A stretch of 64,000 nucleotides of DNA from Mesorhizobium sp. LSHC420B00 (GCF_000503055.1 NZ_AYVY01000019.1:101925-165924); one strand, 5' to 3'. Shown: positions 8,085-16,742, numbered from the stretch's first letter. Notes: generated by a model from the sequence alone, not told the origin. Made by a program: numbers and translations.

Positions 8085-8864
8085 TCAAGGCAGCACGACG
8101 ATATTGGCGTCAGCCGCAGAACCCACGAGACGCGGGACCAGCGCGCATCCAAGACCGGCTGCAACAAGGCCCCGTATCGCGCCCATGCTGGCGAACTCGC
8201 CGACCAGTTTTGGATGGTCAGGCAACGTTGCGGCAAACGTTTCGTCGAACATCCGCCTGTAGACGCAACCGGGCTGGGTGACGAGGAAGGCCTCGTCAGC
8301 CAGATCGTCGGGCGTTATGGCAGAATATCCGGCCAACCGGTGATTTGCCGGCATTATGATGACGAGCTCTTCTTCTGCCACCTGCTCGCTTCGCAGCTCC
8401 GGCGCCGCCACCGGGGCGGCCCCGAAATGCAAAGACACGTCCAGCGCCCCGCTGGCCACGCCGGCACGCAACCGGCCGCTATCGTCCGCCTGGAGGTTCA
8501 GTTCCACGTCTGGATAGCGCCGGTGGAATTCGCTCAGCAAGGCTGGCAAGCGCGTAACGCAAAGCGTCTCCAGGCCGCCGACAGTCAGGCGACCGGCAAC
8601 CGTGCCGCTCGCGTCGGCGACAGCGGAACGGGCTTCGTCCGCGAGGTCGAGGAGATCGTTTGCGTAGTCCAGCAGGCGCTGTCCCGCCGCCGTCAGCTTC
8701 AAGGCACGCCGTGACCTGTCGAACAGCGACGTGCCCAGATCGGCTTCCAGCGCCTGGATCTGTTCCGTCACGCTCGATTGGGCAAGATGAACCCGCTCGG
8801 AGGCGCGTGTGATGTTCAAGGTGGTGGCGACCGCCACGAATGTCTTGAGATGTCGAAGCTGCAT
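8085..8864 (-). CDS. LysR-family regulator, shortened by an in-frame TGA
   Basis: 259 residues with a normal LysR N-terminal helix-turn-helix (MQLRHLKTFVAVATTLNITRASERVHLAQSS then VTEQIQALEADLGTSLFDR) and effector domain. It ends ...ANIVVLP at TGA 8085-8087. In the same frame past the stop comes VGSSPVTPVTMVWRHRR, then QAPVLQLFLAMVREVW, which looks like the missing last 35 residues of a LysR protein. One base change (for example CGA to TGA) would explain it. It may be a pseudogene or a slightly truncated active regulator. The frame after about 7980 runs antisense into the SDR gene. Target unknown. Confidence 0.85.
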   Translation of the reverse strand: MQLRHLKTFVAVATTLNITRASERVHLAQSSVTEQIQALEADLGTSLFDRSRRALKLTAAGQRLLDYANDLLDLADEARSAVADASGTVAGRLTVGGLETLCVTRLPALLSEFHRRYPDVELNLQADDSGRLRAGVASGALDVSLHFGAAPVAAPELRSEQVAEEELVIIMPANHRLAGYSAITPDDLADEAFLVTQPGCVYRRMFDETFAATLPDHPKLVGEFASMGAIRGLVAAGLGCALVPRLVGSAADANIVVLP

Positions 8865-8920
8865 GTCCTGAACCCGTCATATAGGCATAGGCTGCTTTGA
8901 ACCGGGATCGCAAACGTGAA

Positions 8921-8948
8921 AGGCCGGGAACATCGCCCGGCCTTTTTT
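8921..8948. terminator. hairpin with T-run between LysR and MFS genes
   Basis: AGGCCGGG, loop AACATCG, CCCGGCCT, then six Ts on the plus strand. On the minus strand, where the exporter gene ends at 8966, the same stem is followed by only three Ts, so it may act in both directions with unequal strength. Confidence 0.6.
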
Positions 8949-8965
8949 GTCTCGCTAGGAGAAGC

Positions 8966-10171
8966 TTACTCCGCCGGCGCTTCCGCAGCTTCGCGGCTGC
9001 GGCCGAGCGTTACCTTGGCCAGCGTGAAGGAGATCGCCGCGCAGAGCGTGATGCCCGCCACCATTGGCAGCGGCGTGCCGTCAAAGAACACGCCGGCGAC
9101 ACCCATGGCGACCGCGCCGATGGCGAAGTGCAGCGTGCCCATCAGCGCCGACGCCGTGCCGGCGATCTCACCATGCTCTTCCATGGCCAGCACCGACGTG
9201 GTCGGGATAACCAGGCCGAGGAAACCGTAGCCGACGAACAGCAGGGCCGCCATCACGTCGAGCCGGTCGACACCCGAGGCCATCACCGCGAACAACACCA
9301 CCATCGTCGTCGCATAGCCGGTCACCGCGACGCGTACCACGCGCTGCAGCCCGAACCGCTCCGACAGCAACCCGGTCAGCTGCGACATGCCGATGAAGGC
9401 AACCGCATTGATCGAGAAGAACACGCTGTAGACCGAAGGCGACAGCCCGTAATGGTCGATCAGGATGAAGGACGAGCTCGACAGATAGACGAAGAAGCTC
9501 GCAATGCCGAAGCCGGCGATGGCCGTCAGGCCAAGGAAGTTGCGGTCGCCCATCAGGAAGCGGTAGCCGGAAAGTGCCGTCCCGAAGGACGACCCGGCGC
9601 GCTCCTCGACCGGCCGCGTCTCCTTGAGCGAGGTCGCCAGCAGGATGGTGGCGAGCACGGCCGCGCCCGTCACCGTCCAGAACACGGCGCGCCAGCCGAA
9701 ATTCTCGATGATCTGGCTACCGGTCAGTGGCGCCAGGATCGGCGACACCGAAAACACCAGCATCAACAGCGACATCAACTTGGCGGCCTCGGTGCCGGTA
9801 TGCAGATCGCGCACGATCGCGCGCGGCACGGCCATGCCGGCGCTGGCGCCGAGCCCTTGCAGGAAGCGGAAGGCGATCAGCCATTCGATCGAGGGAGCCA
9901 GCGCCGAGCCGACGCCGCCGACCATGAACAGCGCCAGGCCGCCGTAGAGCGGCAGCTTGCGGCCGACCATGTCGGAGATCGGTCCGACGACGATCTGGCC
10001 GAAGCCCATGGAAAGAAAGAAGATCAGCAGGCTCATTTGCACCGCGGCAGTGCCGGCATGCAGATCCTCGCCGATTGACGGAAGGGCCGGAAGATACATG
10101 TCGATGGCAAACGGGCCGATGGCGGACAATAGGCCGAGCACGACCGCAATGCGGAGGAATTTGGCGTTCAT
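8966..10171 (-). CDS. Bcr/CflA-family MFS drug exporter
   Basis: 401 residues with about 12 membrane helices. The N-terminal ATDMYLPALP-type motif of drug:H+ antiporter family Bcr/CflA appears as AIDMYLPALPSIGEDL, followed by the MFS loop motif GPISDMVGRKLPLYGGL and RFLQGLGASAGMAVPRAIVRD. It likely exports a toxic small molecule across the inner membrane. A TetR gene is divergent, with a palindrome between the two starts, so it is probably induced by its substrate through that repressor. Confidence 0.92.
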   Translation of the reverse strand: MNAKFLRIAVVLGLLSAIGPFAIDMYLPALPSIGEDLHAGTAAVQMSLLIFFLSMGFGQIVVGPISDMVGRKLPLYGGLALFMVGGVGSALAPSIEWLIAFRFLQGLGASAGMAVPRAIVRDLHTGTEAAKLMSLLMLVFSVSPILAPLTGSQIIENFGWRAVFWTVTGAAVLATILLATSLKETRPVEERAGSSFGTALSGYRFLMGDRNFLGLTAIAGFGIASFFVYLSSSSFILIDHYGLSPSVYSVFFSINAVAFIGMSQLTGLLSERFGLQRVVRVAVTGYATTMVVLFAVMASGVDRLDVMAALLFVGYGFLGLVIPTTSVLAMEEHGEIAGTASALMGTLHFAIGAVAMGVAGVFFDGTPLPMVAGITLCAAISFTLAKVTLGRSREAAEAPAE

Positions 10172-10293
10172 GATAGCAGGCTCTTTCGAATTCTGGTTGC
10201 CGCCGAGGACCGGCGTGTAACCCTAGGACGTTCCATCCCGTGGAGTTCCGACTCTTCTCCGGAACGAAACTCCCTTCGTGCAGGTCCACAAAT

Positions 10294-10311
10294 TTAGACA
10301 GGCTTGTCTAA
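10294..10311. promoter_or_regulatory. TetR-type operator in the exporter/TetR intergenic region
   Basis: TTAGACAGGCTTGTCTAA is an inverted repeat with perfect 7-bp arms around GGCT, 29 bp upstream of the tetR-family start and 123 bp upstream of the exporter start. Position and symmetry suit control of both divergent genes by the adjacent regulator. Confidence 0.75.
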
Positions 10312-10339
10312 TTCGTCAACCACCTCTATATAGTTTTGC

Positions 10340-11029
10340 ATGAAGCTCAACGTTTCTCCTGACATTTTCCCGCCGCGGGGCCATGAAGCCAAGCGGATGT
10401 CGATTGTCGACGCCGCCGCCTCGGTCTTCTGCCGCGAAAGCTTCGCCGGTGCCAATATCGACATGATTGCCGCCGAGGCCGGCGTCTCGCGCCAGACCAT
10501 CTACAATCATCACGGCGACAAGGAAAAACTCTTCATTGCCATCGTCCGCGACCTCACCGAACGTTGCAATGCCAGCATCTTTGCCACGATTTCCACTTTT
10601 CCCGATCAGCCGAAGGATCTCGAGGCCGATCTCATCGCCTTTGCTGTGCGGATGAACCACAACTGCATCTGCAACCGCGACGGCAAATTCCTGCGCAAGC
10701 TGATCCAGACCGAGGGCGGGCGCTATCCCGAGTTGTTCGCCGAATGGCGCGAAGAAGGACCGGGCAGGACATGGCCGGCGATCGCCGCCCGCTTCGCCCG
10801 CCTCGCTCATGCGGGCTTCCTTGATATCGACGATCCCGATGTCGCAGCGCGCCAGTTCATGGCGCTTGCCAATGCCGAGTTGCAGACGACGTTCATGCTC
10901 GGCGGTACACCGACCGAGGACGAGGTGGTGCAATCGGCGACAAATGGCGTGCGCACCTTCCTGCGCGCCTTCGGCAAGCGGCAGCATGTGGTCCGGGCAA
11001 GCAAACAGGGCGTGCTCGCCAGCGCTTGA
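10340..11029 (+). CDS. TetR-family transcriptional regulator
   Basis: 229 residues. The N-terminal TetR helix-turn-helix is GANIDMIAAEAGVSRQTIYN followed by HHGDKEKLF (residues about 35-65); the rest is an all-helical ligand domain of the AefR-like C-terminal type (EGGRYPELFAEWREEGPGR). Divergent from the Bcr/CflA exporter, with an 18-bp palindrome between them, so it is the likely local repressor. Starts at the first ATG after the operator; no strong ribosome site is visible. Confidence 0.9.
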   Translation: MKLNVSPDIFPPRGHEAKRMSIVDAAASVFCRESFAGANIDMIAAEAGVSRQTIYNHHGDKEKLFIAIVRDLTERCNASIFATISTFPDQPKDLEADLIAFAVRMNHNCICNRDGKFLRKLIQTEGGRYPELFAEWREEGPGRTWPAIAARFARLAHAGFLDIDDPDVAARQFMALANAELQTTFMLGGTPTEDEVVQSATNGVRTFLRAFGKRQHVVRASKQGVLASA

Positions 11030-11163
11030 CGATCAAAGCCGTTTGGCGATCAAATCGTCGCCAACAGGCTTCGCTTCCGCACCCCGGCGATCTATATCCG
11101 GTTTACGCCGCGCTCAAGCTTGATTACAGCTATCAGGACGATTCAACGGAAGCCGACAGCCAC

Positions 11164-11700
11164 ATGGCCGACGACCACATCCGCTACGACATTCTGGCCC
11201 AGGAGGCGTTGCGCGGCGTCATGCGCAAGGTCCTGGCCGAGGTCGCGCGCACCGGTCTCCCAGGCAACCATCACTTCTTCATCACATTTCTCACCGGCGC
11301 GCCGGGCGTGCGCGTATCTTCGCGGCTGCGCGAACGCTATCCCGAACAGATGACCATCGTTATTCAGTTCCAATATTGGGACCTGAAGGTGAGCGACACC
11401 GGCTTCGAGGTCGGGCTGTCGTTTTCCGACGTGCCGGAGAAACTGGAAATCCCGTTCTCGGCCGTACGCGGCTTTTACGATCCGTCCGTCAACTTCGAGC
11501 TCGAATTCGACGTCAAGACGGATACCCCGGCTGAACAGGAGACAAAGGCCAAGCCTGCTCCCGAGCCGGTGGCCATCGTCGCCGAGAAAAAGCCTGAGAC
11601 GAAGAAGAAAACCGCTGAGGCGGAAAAGAAGCCTGCCGCGGCCGACGCCGGCGCCAAGGGGGCCGACGTGGTGTCGCTCGACGCCTTCCGCAAGAAGTGA
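11164..11700 (+). CDS. sspB: SspB-type ClpXP adaptor (alphaproteobacterial form)
   Basis: 178 residues from MADDHIRYDILAQEALRGVM; an upstream in-frame start at 11026 adds unrelated sequence. The N-terminal two thirds is the SspB fold that holds ssrA-tagged proteins (HHFFITFLTGAPGVRVSSRLRE, IVIQFQYWDLKV). A Lys/Glu/Ala/Pro-rich flexible linker (about 125-160) leads to the C-terminal ClpX-binding tail DVVSLDAFRKK. It tethers ssrA-tagged substrates to ClpX. ssrA is also in this window, about 6 kb away. Followed 18 bp later by a DUF4169 gene in the same direction. Confidence 0.93.
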   Translation: MADDHIRYDILAQEALRGVMRKVLAEVARTGLPGNHHFFITFLTGAPGVRVSSRLRERYPEQMTIVIQFQYWDLKVSDTGFEVGLSFSDVPEKLEIPFSAVRGFYDPSVNFELEFDVKTDTPAEQETKAKPAPEPVAIVAEKKPETKKKTAEAEKKPAAADAGAKGADVVSLDAFRKK

Positions 11701-11718
11701 CCCGACGGGCGGCGTGAC

Positions 11719-11922
11719 ATGGCCGAGATCGTCAATCTCCGTCAGGCACGCAAGCAGAAGGCGCGAGCCGAGAAGGAGCGCCTGGCCGAACAGAACCGGG
11801 CGCTGCATGGCCGTTCCAAAACCAGCCGGGATCGCGACCGCCTGATCGCCGACAAGGCCGACAAATTCGTCGCCAGTCATCGCCGGGAAAAATCGGGCGA
11901 TTCGGACAAATCCGATGCTTGA
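11719..11922 (+). CDS. DUF4169 family protein
   Basis: 67 residues, very basic and charged: MAEIVNLRQARKQKARAEKE then a run of Arg/Lys/Asp. The MAEIVNLRxARK start is the DUF4169 hallmark, a small alphaproteobacterial family of unknown function usually found between sspB and a ribbon-helix-helix gene, as here. Probably co-transcribed with both neighbours. Confidence 0.85.
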   Translation: MAEIVNLRQARKQKARAEKERLAEQNRALHGRSKTSRDRDRLIADKADKFVASHRREKSGDSDKSDA

Positions 11923-11939
11923 AGTGTGAGGGCGGTCGC

Positions 11940-12161
11940 GTGAGCCCGGTCGAAAAGCGCTCGGTCACCATTCGCGGCCACCGCACCAGCTATTCGCTCG
12001 AAAAGCCTTTTTACGACGACCTGGTCGCCATCGCGGCCGCGCGAAAATTGACGCTCGCCGCGCTTGTCGCCGAAATCGACGAGAGCCGCCCGCGCGATGC
12101 GAACCTCTCCTCGGCGCTCAGGCTCTATGTGCTGGACTGGGCCAAGCGCCGCAAGTTGTAG
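11940..12161 (+). CDS. small ribbon-helix-helix domain protein
   Basis: 73 residues from GTG at 11940 (GAGGG seven bases upstream); a TTG at 11919 is the alternative and would overlap the preceding stop. EKRSVTIRGHRTSYSLEKPFYDDL forms the beta strand and first helix, followed by LTLAALVAEIDESR, matching the RHH_4 family. Possibly a DNA-binding protein; no target is evident. Third gene of the sspB-DUF4169 group. Confidence 0.8.
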   Translation: MSPVEKRSVTIRGHRTSYSLEKPFYDDLVAIAAARKLTLAALVAEIDESRPRDANLSSALRLYVLDWAKRRKL

Positions 12162-12164
12162 CCT

Positions 12165-12400
12165 TCAGGCAACGCTATTTTGTTTCCTGCGCCGGATACG
12201 GAAGCCCAGCAAAGCCGAGCGGTCGCGTTCTTCGGCCTGCTTCTTCGATCTGACACGCATCAGGTCCTTCCAGCCGACATAGCCCACCAGCCGCGCATTT
12301 TCTCGCGTGACGACGGGCAAATGGGACACGTTCGCCATCAGCAGCTTGTCGGAGGGGCCCTCGAGATACTCATCCGGATAGGCAACCGTCTTTGCGAAGC
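12165..12400 (-). pseudogene. C-terminal remnant of a CBS-domain chloride-channel-type protein
   Basis: The minus-strand frame contains YPDEYLEGPSDKLLMANVSH, LPVVTRENARLVGYVGWKDL and MRVRSKKQAEERDRSALLGF, which look like the last CBS motif and tail of a ClC chloride channel/CBS protein. Nothing upstream on this strand encodes the channel: from about 12390 the DNA instead encodes the tail of a MarR protein on the opposite strand. So this is the stump of a deleted gene, with a proper stop at 12165. The boundary is an estimate. Confidence 0.7.
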
Positions 12401-12566
12401 CGGGCTCGTCGCGAGGGACCACTACGAGGAGGACCACCGCCGCGTGCTGCTGCGGCTGACCGACCGCGCCGACGACAGTCTCGCCGATCTGTCAGCCGCT
12501 CATCTCGACGAACTCGGGCGGATCGAGCCGATGCTGAAGCGCTTGCTTGCTGGACGCGGCGCATAA
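12370..12566 (+). pseudogene. C-terminal remnant of a MarR-family regulator
   Basis: The plus-strand frame reads NRLCEAGLVARDHYEEDHRR then VLLRLTDRADDSLADLSAAH and ends LAGRGA at TAA 12564-12566. This is the wing of a MarR winged helix (GLVxR...ED.RRVLLRLT) and the C-terminal dimer helices. The N-terminal half is missing, and the frame runs upstream into antisense of the CBS remnant. A deletion joining two genes tail-first would give this arrangement. Confidence 0.7.
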
Positions 12567-12577
12567 GGGATGCGCCG

Positions 12578-15500
12578 TCACCCGCCATTCAGCGATTTTA
12601 GCAGATCGTCGATCGACGAGGGATCGAACTTGAGCTTTGGCGGGGGCGGCACTGAGGGTGGCACGTTATTTGCGGCCGGTGGCGCACGTTCTGCTTTCTG
12701 CGCTTGCTCCGCCGCGGCCTTGCGTTCGGCGTCGAGCTTTGCCTTCTCTTCCGAGGCGATCCGCAACGCCTCTTCCGCCCTCTGGCGTTGCTGTTCTTCG
12801 GCCTGCGCTGCTTCCTCGGCAGCCTGTTGCGCCGCCTCGGCTTTGGCTTCGGCATCCGCTTTGGCCTTTGCAGCCGCCTCGGCTTTCGCCCTGGCCTCGG
12901 CTTCGGCCTTCGCCGCTGCATCCGCTTTCGCCTTGGCTACAGCCTGCGCCCTGGCCTCCGCTTCGGCTTGGGCCTGCGCCTCAGCTTCGGCCTTTGCCTT
13001 GGCGTCCGCTTCAGCCTTCGCCTTGGCTTCAGCCTGCGCCCTGGCCTCCGCTTCGGCTTGGGCCTGAGCCTCGGCTTCGGCCTGTGCCTTAGCGTCCGCT
13101 TCAGCCTTCGCCTTGGCTTCAGCCTGCGCCCTCGCCTCCGCTTCGGCTTGGGCCTGCGCCTCAGCTTCGGCCTTTGCCTTGGCGTCGGCCTCGGCCTTCA
13201 GCCGCGCTGCTTCCTGTTGCCTGCGCAGTTCCTCCGCCGCTCTTTCACGCTCGGTTTGCAGGGCAGCGTAGTAGCGCACCTCACGCCGCAGCCTTTGTTT
13301 CTCGAGCAGCGCGGCTTGCATGGCTTCGACCCGCTGCTGCTCCTTTTCCAGCGCACGCTGGGTCAGGAACTGTGCCAGTGGCTCGCTGTCGAACTGCCGT
13401 TTGATGGCGCCGAACGGACCGTCGACGCTGAAATTCAAAATTGGTTCGGAGCCGACCAGCGCCTCGTCGCCGGGTCGGTAGGCGATCTCGCCCTTGGCAT
13501 CGACGGTGCTGGTATTCAGATCGGCGGTGATGTCGGCGGACAGCGTCGCGCCCGGGCTTTCGAATTTGACCGGTGGCGCCCTCAGCGTGCCGCCGGCGAT
13601 GGTGAAGGCAATATCGGTGTCCTGCGCCGGAAAACTTCCCGCCGCGGCGATCTGCGGCACGAAGCCGGCAGTCTTCGACGCGTCGATATCGCGCCCTATC
13701 GCGTCGGCCTTGGCGATGAATGCGCCAAAGGCATCGGGATTGAAGCCGGCAATAGTCATGCCCTTCAGCGTCGCCGTGCCGGAACCGGACAGCGCCGCGA
13801 CCATCGCGTCGACCGATTTGCCGCTGGTCGAAAGCGCCGTCGAGAAATCGCCGCTTCCGCTGAAACCGGCCTCCGGCAGCACGGCTGCCAGATCGGAGCC
13901 GGCGAGTTTCATCTGACCGGAGAAAAGCCCGGTGCCGTCATTGTTCTTGAGCTCGAACAGGCCACTCAACTCGCCGCCGAGGAATTTTGCCTTGAGGTCG
14001 GAAACACGAATGCCCTCCTGGTCGAGCTGCAGCGAAAGCGCAGCGTCATAGGCGGTGGCAAGCGGGCCGGCGGCAAGCGACGCCGCCGTCAGATCGAGAT
14101 CGGCGGTAAATGGCAAACTGGATTTCTGGCTGAACGGTGCCGTCGGCCAGGCCCCGTCATTGACGAGGAAGGCCTGGTCGCCGAACAGCATCATCGCCAT
14201 CGGATCGAGGTCCAGCTCGTCCAGCGACAGCGCGCCGGCAAGATGCGGCAGCCCCTCCTTGACGTCGATATTTACGTCACCGGAAACCGCCGCTTCGTTG
14301 ACGGCGCCGTTGAGGCCGCTCAGCACCAAAAGACCATTGCCGTAGTCGGCATCGGCAGCAAGCGACGTCGACATGCCGGTCCCCATGCCAGGCAGGCCGA
14401 CGCCGGTCGTCATCAGCCATGGCTCGATGTCGGCCGTTTCCAGGCTGACCTTGCCCTTGGCGGCCGCGCCCTGAGGCGTGTCGGCAACTGTCCCGTCGAA
14501 ACCAGCTTTGAAGTCGTTGCCGGCCAGGCTGAAGCGTGTCGCCAGGCCGCCGCCAAGTGTGCCTTTGGCCGAGACGTCGGTGGTCGCCTCGCCGAGCATG
14601 CCGAGTGGCAGCGCCGGCAACCCGTAAAGCGCCAGAAGTGCGGTGGCGTCGGCGTTCCGGGCATTGAAGGTCAACGTCACCGGCGCTTCGAGGGGCCGGT
14701 CGAGCGCCCCTTTGCCGGACAGCGACGCCGAAAAGGCCGAACCACCGGCCCTGCCCTGTGCGCTCATTGCCAGTCCAGTCGTACCGTCGCCATTGTCTGC
14801 GGCACTCGTGACGGCGTCGATACGCGCATCCTGGAACAGCTCCGGATAGGCAGCGGCGCGCGCCGCCAGCCCCTTCAGCACCGCATTGTCCGGATAATGC
14901 CGGACGGCGACGTCGATCAGCGGCTTGAGGTCGACGGCGACCACCGAGGCGTCGAGCTTGCCGGTCGGGCTCGCTGGGAAGTCCTTGATCCGGCCGGTGG
15001 CGCTGATAGAGGCGCCGGCAAGTCCGCCGACCGACAGGCGGTCGATCTCAAGCAGCCCGTCGCGCAATCTAAGCGCGGTGTCGACGCTATCGGCGGTCAA
15101 CCCACCTGCGCTGACCGGCCCGGCCTTGATCTGGAAATCGAGGTCGCGGTCGGAAAAGCGGTTGGCGCCCTTGTCGCTGACGAAGATCGAGGCGAAGGCG
15201 GCGAGCCCATCGACGTCGAGTTCGCCACCTTCCAGTTGCATCAGCACCGATGGCCTTGTGTCTTCGGGCTGGGTGGAATCGATGCGGCCGGAGAACTTCG
15301 CCTTGCCGAGGATGAGTTCGAGATCGCTGAAGGCCTGGTGTTTTTCACTCAAATCTACTTTTGCCTTGAAGCCAGCGGCCGGCAAGCGGCGGATCGCCTC
15401 GTCGACGTCCTTCGACAGCCAGGCGGCAAAGCCGGAGGGCTGCGCCACGGCCAGAAGCAGCGATCCGGTGAATCCAAAATGATCCTCGACGCTGACCATG

Positions 15501-16732
15501 CCATTGGCTTCCAGCTTGGCGCGGCCGGGCAGCGTGGCGGCCAGCGATTTTACCGCCCAGCCGCCCTCGGCCGGTTCGGCGGACAGATGCACGTCGCGAA
15601 TCGTCGTGTCGCCTGCCACCACCGCCGGCAGTTTCACCTCGACCGTGCCCGGTATGGTCGGCTTCGGCAGATCGAGCAGCGCCTGCTCCAGCGCCGCCAC
15701 CCGCTCGGACAGCGTCAATCCGGCACTGGCCGCCGCCCCCACTGCCTCGTCGAACTGCACCTGCGCGCCATTGGCCTCGATCGAGAAATGCGGCTTCAGC
15801 CCAAGGTCGACCGCAGCCTTGCCATCGGCGGTGTAGGGATTGTCGAGCGGTCCGGTCTCGAAGCGGAATTCGTCGACGCCGAGCTCCTGGTGGTCGAGCG
15901 AAAACTTGCCGTTCAGCCTGAACCCCGGATCCGGCTTGCCGGCGCTGACTTTCACTGCCTCGCCGTCGGTGCCGCGCAACTGCGCTACAGTCTGGTCTGC
16001 GCCCGATATCTTGAACTGGCCCGAATAGACCGCGGCGCCCTCGACGAGGCCCACATTGCCGTCGGTCTCGATGACCAGCGGATAGTCATCCGGACCGGCT
16101 TTGAGCCTGAGCCGCATTTGCCCGTCCGGTTCAGCCTTGCCGGTGGAAGCGGCGATCGTGGTCCGCAACCCGTCCAGCAACAGGGAGCCGTCCATCCGCC
16201 AGGGGCCGCCCAGCGACTTGGCCGAGATCGTCGAGTTGATCTCGGAAATAAGATGGCTACGGCCGCCGGCGGCGTGGCTGAGCGCGATCTGTCCTTCCGT
16301 CACCGTCAGCTTCTCGATGGAGATCTGGCCGGGATCGAACGGCGAGGACGGCCGTATCGTCCAGTCGACCGTGCCGTTGGCGGCGATGTCGATCGTCGCC
16401 TTCGGCCGCACCAGGCGCATGTCGAAGATCAGCACCTCGCCGCGCAGGAATGGCGCGAGTTCTGCATCCATCGAAAAGGTTTCGACGGTCATCGCCGGCT
16501 GGCCGTTGGGGCCACCGGCGACGGCGACGTTGGAAAAGGTCACCGAGGGAAACGGCAGCAGCCTTGCCGTTGCATCGCCTCGCACGGTCACCTTGCGGCC
16601 AAGAACGGCGCTCGCCTCGCGTTCGAAATCGGCGCGATAACCCGTCCAGTCGACAAAGTACGGCACCACCAGCGCCGCACACAGCACCAGCACGAGAAGC
16701 CCACCGAAGATCACGAACAGGCGTGCGAGCAT
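12578..16732 (-). CDS. AsmA-family giant envelope protein with Ala-rich helical repeat tail
   Basis: 1384 residues. An N-terminal membrane helix (LARLFVIFGGLLVLVLCAAL) is followed by the AsmA start VVPYFVDWTGYRADFEREAS, so the bulk lies in the periplasm. Long beta-rich AsmA/TamB-like repeats run to about 1120 with AsmA-type motifs (GSGTATLKGMTIAGFNPDAF). Such proteins form bridge-like grooves that handle lipid between membranes. Unusually, residues about 1140-1340 form a TolA-like charged helix including a 30-residue unit repeated three times, then a proline-rich end. A GGAG ribosome site and a dyad (16743-16765) precede the start. The opposite strand is also open almost throughout, an artefact of codon bias. 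Confidence 0.88.
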   Translation of the reverse strand: MLARLFVIFGGLLVLVLCAALVVPYFVDWTGYRADFEREASAVLGRKVTVRGDATARLLPFPSVTFSNVAVAGGPNGQPAMTVETFSMDAELAPFLRGEVLIFDMRLVRPKATIDIAANGTVDWTIRPSSPFDPGQISIEKLTVTEGQIALSHAAGGRSHLISEINSTISAKSLGGPWRMDGSLLLDGLRTTIAASTGKAEPDGQMRLRLKAGPDDYPLVIETDGNVGLVEGAAVYSGQFKISGADQTVAQLRGTDGEAVKVSAGKPDPGFRLNGKFSLDHQELGVDEFRFETGPLDNPYTADGKAAVDLGLKPHFSIEANGAQVQFDEAVGAAASAGLTLSERVAALEQALLDLPKPTIPGTVEVKLPAVVAGDTTIRDVHLSAEPAEGGWAVKSLAATLPGRAKLEANGMVSVEDHFGFTGSLLLAVAQPSGFAAWLSKDVDEAIRRLPAAGFKAKVDLSEKHQAFSDLELILGKAKFSGRIDSTQPEDTRPSVLMQLEGGELDVDGLAAFASIFVSDKGANRFSDRDLDFQIKAGPVSAGGLTADSVDTALRLRDGLLEIDRLSVGGLAGASISATGRIKDFPASPTGKLDASVVAVDLKPLIDVAVRHYPDNAVLKGLAARAAAYPELFQDARIDAVTSAADNGDGTTGLAMSAQGRAGGSAFSASLSGKGALDRPLEAPVTLTFNARNADATALLALYGLPALPLGMLGEATTDVSAKGTLGGGLATRFSLAGNDFKAGFDGTVADTPQGAAAKGKVSLETADIEPWLMTTGVGLPGMGTGMSTSLAADADYGNGLLVLSGLNGAVNEAAVSGDVNIDVKEGLPHLAGALSLDELDLDPMAMMLFGDQAFLVNDGAWPTAPFSQKSSLPFTADLDLTAASLAAGPLATAYDAALSLQLDQEGIRVSDLKAKFLGGELSGLFELKNNDGTGLFSGQMKLAGSDLAAVLPEAGFSGSGDFSTALSTSGKSVDAMVAALSGSGTATLKGMTIAGFNPDAFGAFIAKADAIGRDIDASKTAGFVPQIAAAGSFPAQDTDIAFTIAGGTLRAPPVKFESPGATLSADITADLNTSTVDAKGEIAYRPGDEALVGSEPILNFSVDGPFGAIKRQFDSEPLAQFLTQRALEKEQQRVEAMQAALLEKQRLRREVRYYAALQTERERAAEELRRQQEAARLKAEADAKAKAEAEAQAQAEAEARAQAEAKAKAEADAKAQAEAEAQAQAEAEARAQAEAKAKAEADAKAKAEAEAQAQAEAEARAQAVAKAKADAAAKAEAEARAKAEAAAKAKADAEAKAEAAQQAAEEAAQAEEQQRQRAEEALRIASEEKAKLDAERKAAAEQAQKAERAPPAANNVPPSVPPPPKLKFDPSSIDDLLKSLNGG
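12836..13195 (-). repeat. 90-bp in-gene tandem repeat (EA/KA helix)
   Basis: Three near-identical 90-bp units (13195-13106, 13105-13016, 13015-12926) and a decayed fourth encode alternating Ala with Glu/Asp/Lys/Gln/Arg, each unit beginning AEADAKAKAEAEAQAQ or a variant. Expected to form a long charged helix. Such DNA is prone to copy-number change and to collapse in short-read assembly. Confidence 0.9.
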
Positions 16733-16742
16733 GAACTCCGAA

